A program made the position numbers and the translations under genes. Below the pieces are notes generated by a model. The model saw only the letters and a program-made list of their open reading frames with translations, had not been told where the DNA came from and searched no databases. Source: Pseudomonas frederiksbergensis (GTDB lineage Bacteria; Pseudomonadota; Gammaproteobacteria; Pseudomonadales; Pseudomonadaceae). From it: a DNA stretch of 64,000 bases. The DNA lies in contig NZ_CP018319.1 in NCBI RefSeq assembly GCF_001952935.1, positions 3,988,001-4,052,000 of the forward strand, in the 5' to 3' direction. Shown piece by piece: positions 62,738 through 64,000 of this stretch (position 1 is its first letter; each line of letters starts with the position of its first letter).

Positions 62738-63463
62738 TCAGGCGTGCAAGCGCTGCCACTCGTCAATCATCGTGCGCAAATACTCCCCGGAAAAGCTCCC
62801 GAAGTGCCCGCCGTGCACCGTGCGGATCGACAACTCGCGCAAACGTTGCAAGCTGCGGGCGTAGTCGTCGAGGTCGGAATGGTAGGCGTCTTCGATCAGC
62901 GGCCCGTCGTAGATGATGTCGCCGCTAAACAGGGTCTCGGTCGCCGCTTCGTAAAGGCTGATCCCACCCGGTGAATGCCCTGGTGTGTGCAGTACTTGCA
63001 ACACGCGGTTGCCCAGATCCAGCACGTCACCTTCTTCGATCAAACCTGTGGCCGGTGCAGCTTTGACCCGATACTCGGCGTAGCACAACGGGCAATCCGG
63101 GTGCGCCTCGAACATTTCATCGCCGACAAACGCCGCGCTCAAGGTGTTTTCACCGTTCGGTGACGCGAGGATCTGCGCTTCAGCCGGATGCACCAGTCGT
63201 TCGGGGAATTCGTGATGCCCGGCGATGTGGTCGAAATGGCAATGACTGGCCACGGCGACCAGCGGCCGTTCGGTGATCCATGGCAGTTGCTCGCGCAGGC
63301 TGACCAGCCCGGAGCCGCTGTCGAGCAGCAGGTCCTTGTCGCGGCCCTGAATGTGCCAGAGGTTGCAGCGATAGAAGGGGCGGATGTAAGGCTCGTGAAT
63401 CAATCGAATGTCGTCACTGAGCTGTTTCACCTCAAACCACTGATCGCGAGAAACAATCTTCAT
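62738..63463 (-). CDS. Metallo-beta-lactamase fold hydrolase
   Basis: 241 residues from the ATG at 63461-63463. The binuclear metal motif SHCHFDHIAGHHEF (HxHxDH) and later HTPGHSPGGISLYE, LFSGDIIYDGP and GGHFGSF are present. It could be a glyoxalase II-like or other thioester or lactone hydrolase. GGAG lies ten bases before the start. It follows a sodium:solute symporter gene on the same strand, with a strong terminator between. The substrate is unknown. Confidence 0.87.
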   Translation of the reverse strand: MKIVSRDQWFEVKQLSDDIRLIHEPYIRPFYRCNLWHIQGRDKDLLLDSGSGLVSLREQLPWITERPLVAVASHCHFDHIAGHHEFPERLVHPAEAQILASPNGENTLSAAFVGDEMFEAHPDCPLCYAEYRVKAAPATGLIEEGDVLDLGNRVLQVLHTPGHSPGGISLYEAATETLFSGDIIYDGPLIEDAYHSDLDDYARSLQRLRELSIRTVHGGHFGSFSGEYLRTMIDEWQRLHA

Positions 63464-63482
63464 CAAAGGTTTTCTCCAGACG

Positions 63483-63517
63483 AAAAAAAACGGGTGTGGC
63501 AACCGACGCCACACCCG
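63483..63517 (-). terminator. Rho-independent terminator of the symporter gene
   Basis: On the minus strand CGGGTGTGGC-N7-GCCACACCCG is followed by eight Ts; it lies between the symporter stop and the hydrolase start, so readthrough only would reach the hydrolase. Confidence 0.9.
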
Positions 63518-63548
63518 TCGAAGAAAGCATCAAGTCGTTATGGAAAGC

Positions 63549-64000
63549 TTAGGCGGCGCTGGCCACCCCTGCCGGGCGACGGGACAGCAAGCTGACCACC
63601 ACGAAACTCACCAGGCCTACGCCGAGGCTGTAGTAGATCGGGGTGTTGGCGTCCATACCGTCCTTGAACATGAACACCAGTGCGGTGGCGAAGCCCAGCG
63701 CCATGCTGGTGATCGCACCGGACGTCGTGGCGCGTTTCCAGTAAATGGCACCCATCAACGGGATCAGCATGCCGCCCACCAACAGGTTGTAGGCCAGGGT
63801 CAGTGCGCTGATCACATCATTGACCACCAGAGCGATACCCAATACGGCGATGCCGGTCAGCAGGGTAAACAGGCGATTGACGCTTACGTTCGATTGTTTG
63901 CCGCCGCGCAGTTTCGGCAGCAGATCTTCGGTCAGGGTCGTGGATGCGGCGAGCAGGCCGGCGCTGGCGGTGGACATCATGGCCGCCAGTGCCGCAGCGA
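63549..64000 (-). CDS. Sodium:solute symporter, C-terminal part, cut by window edge
   Basis: About 150 residues to the window edge; the frame is open past the edge. Several membrane segments are seen (LFTLLTGIAVLGIALVVNDVISALTLAYNLLVGG, GAITSMALGFATALVFM, YYSLGVGLVSFVVVSLL). The sequence AALAAMMSTASAGLLAASTTLTEDLLP matches the sodium-binding helix 8 region of the SSS family. The substrate could be a carboxylate or other small solute. Its terminator lies at 63483-63517. Confidence 0.82.
   Translation of the reverse strand, partial: AAALAAMMSTASAGLLAASTTLTEDLLPKLRGGKQSNVSVNRLFTLLTGIAVLGIALVVNDVISALTLAYNLLVGGMLIPLMGAIYWKRATTSGAITSMALGFATALVFMFKDGMDANTPIYYSLGVGLVSFVVVSLLSRRPAGVASAA

Noticed and set aside
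1-64000. CRISPR arrays, prophage or IS elements
   Set aside because: The many repeats are REP-type palindromes of variable spacing with no direct-repeat/spacer pattern, no cas genes, and no transposase or integrase is seen.

Overview
This window looks like chromosomal DNA of a fluorescent-group Pseudomonas. It is GC-rich, ordinary housekeeping and accessory genes are densely packed, and the Pseudomonas hallmarks include a rnd-ycgL block, hrpA, aceK, the PA1414-type mini-gene, a MoxR/VWA pair and an lpxO-type hydroxylase. The intergenic spaces are studded with four kinds of REP-like palindromic elements. I see no rRNA, tRNA, CRISPR array, integrase, insertion-sequence transposase or phage genes.

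Layout. 1-3.4 kb: two exporters (one cut by the window edge) and a glutamine-synthetase-family enzyme. 3.5-5.5 kb: eptA (lipid A phosphoethanolamine transferase) followed directly by the C-terminal stump of a methyltransferase gene, which suggests a rearrangement. 5.6-18.3 kb: RNase D, YcgL, a D-2-hydroxyacid dehydrogenase, a nitroreductase, YcgN, a gluzincin-like protein that has lost its zinc histidines, a SPOUT methyltransferase, YajD, a spermidine-synthase-like protein, a cNMP-binding protein, an S9 oligopeptidase, a class II amidotransferase and small membrane proteins. 18.4-23.3 kb: a LysR regulator (frameshifted here) divergent from an MFS transporter and pxpABC, a coherent 5-oxoproline uptake and hydrolysis locus. 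23.4-29.7 kb: VWA/MoxR, a DUF4160-DUF2442 bicistron that resembles a toxin-antitoxin pair and is preceded by a perfect palindrome, a frameshifted DUF748 protein, cysK and lpxO. 29.8-39.5 kb: a compact unit with a 54-codon reading frame, two DMT exporters, aceK, hrpA and a FabH-like synthase. 39.8-53.7 kb: a putative porin with a strong double terminator, aqpZ, an ABC exporter, ppiA, an alpha/beta hydrolase and its LysR neighbour, azoR, a MepB-family protein, a YbdG-like channel and a DEAD-box helicase. 53.7-64 kb: small envelope proteins, a DUF899 protein, a CvfB-like S1 protein, transporters, a LysR regulator, the PA1414-type gene, an MBL-fold hydrolase and the end of a sodium:solute symporter.

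Main points of interest. (1) Two genes (LysR near pxpABC, DUF748) are each broken by the apparent loss of one G in a G tract, leaving five. These are real pseudogenes, slippage sites or sequencing errors, and should be checked before any biology is inferred. (2) The DUF4160-DUF2442/HTH pair with its 10-bp palindrome just upstream is the best candidate for an uncharacterised small system. (3) Seven copies of a roughly 110-bp four-hairpin element end genes; two of them supply the last bases of the stop codon. (4) The 54-codon unit at 29.8-30.1 kb has its own promoter-like signals and hairpins.

Functions were assigned by reading protein sequence and motifs from memory of families; no database search was run. 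Start codons were often moved inward from the longest open frame on the basis of ribosome-binding sites and family length.
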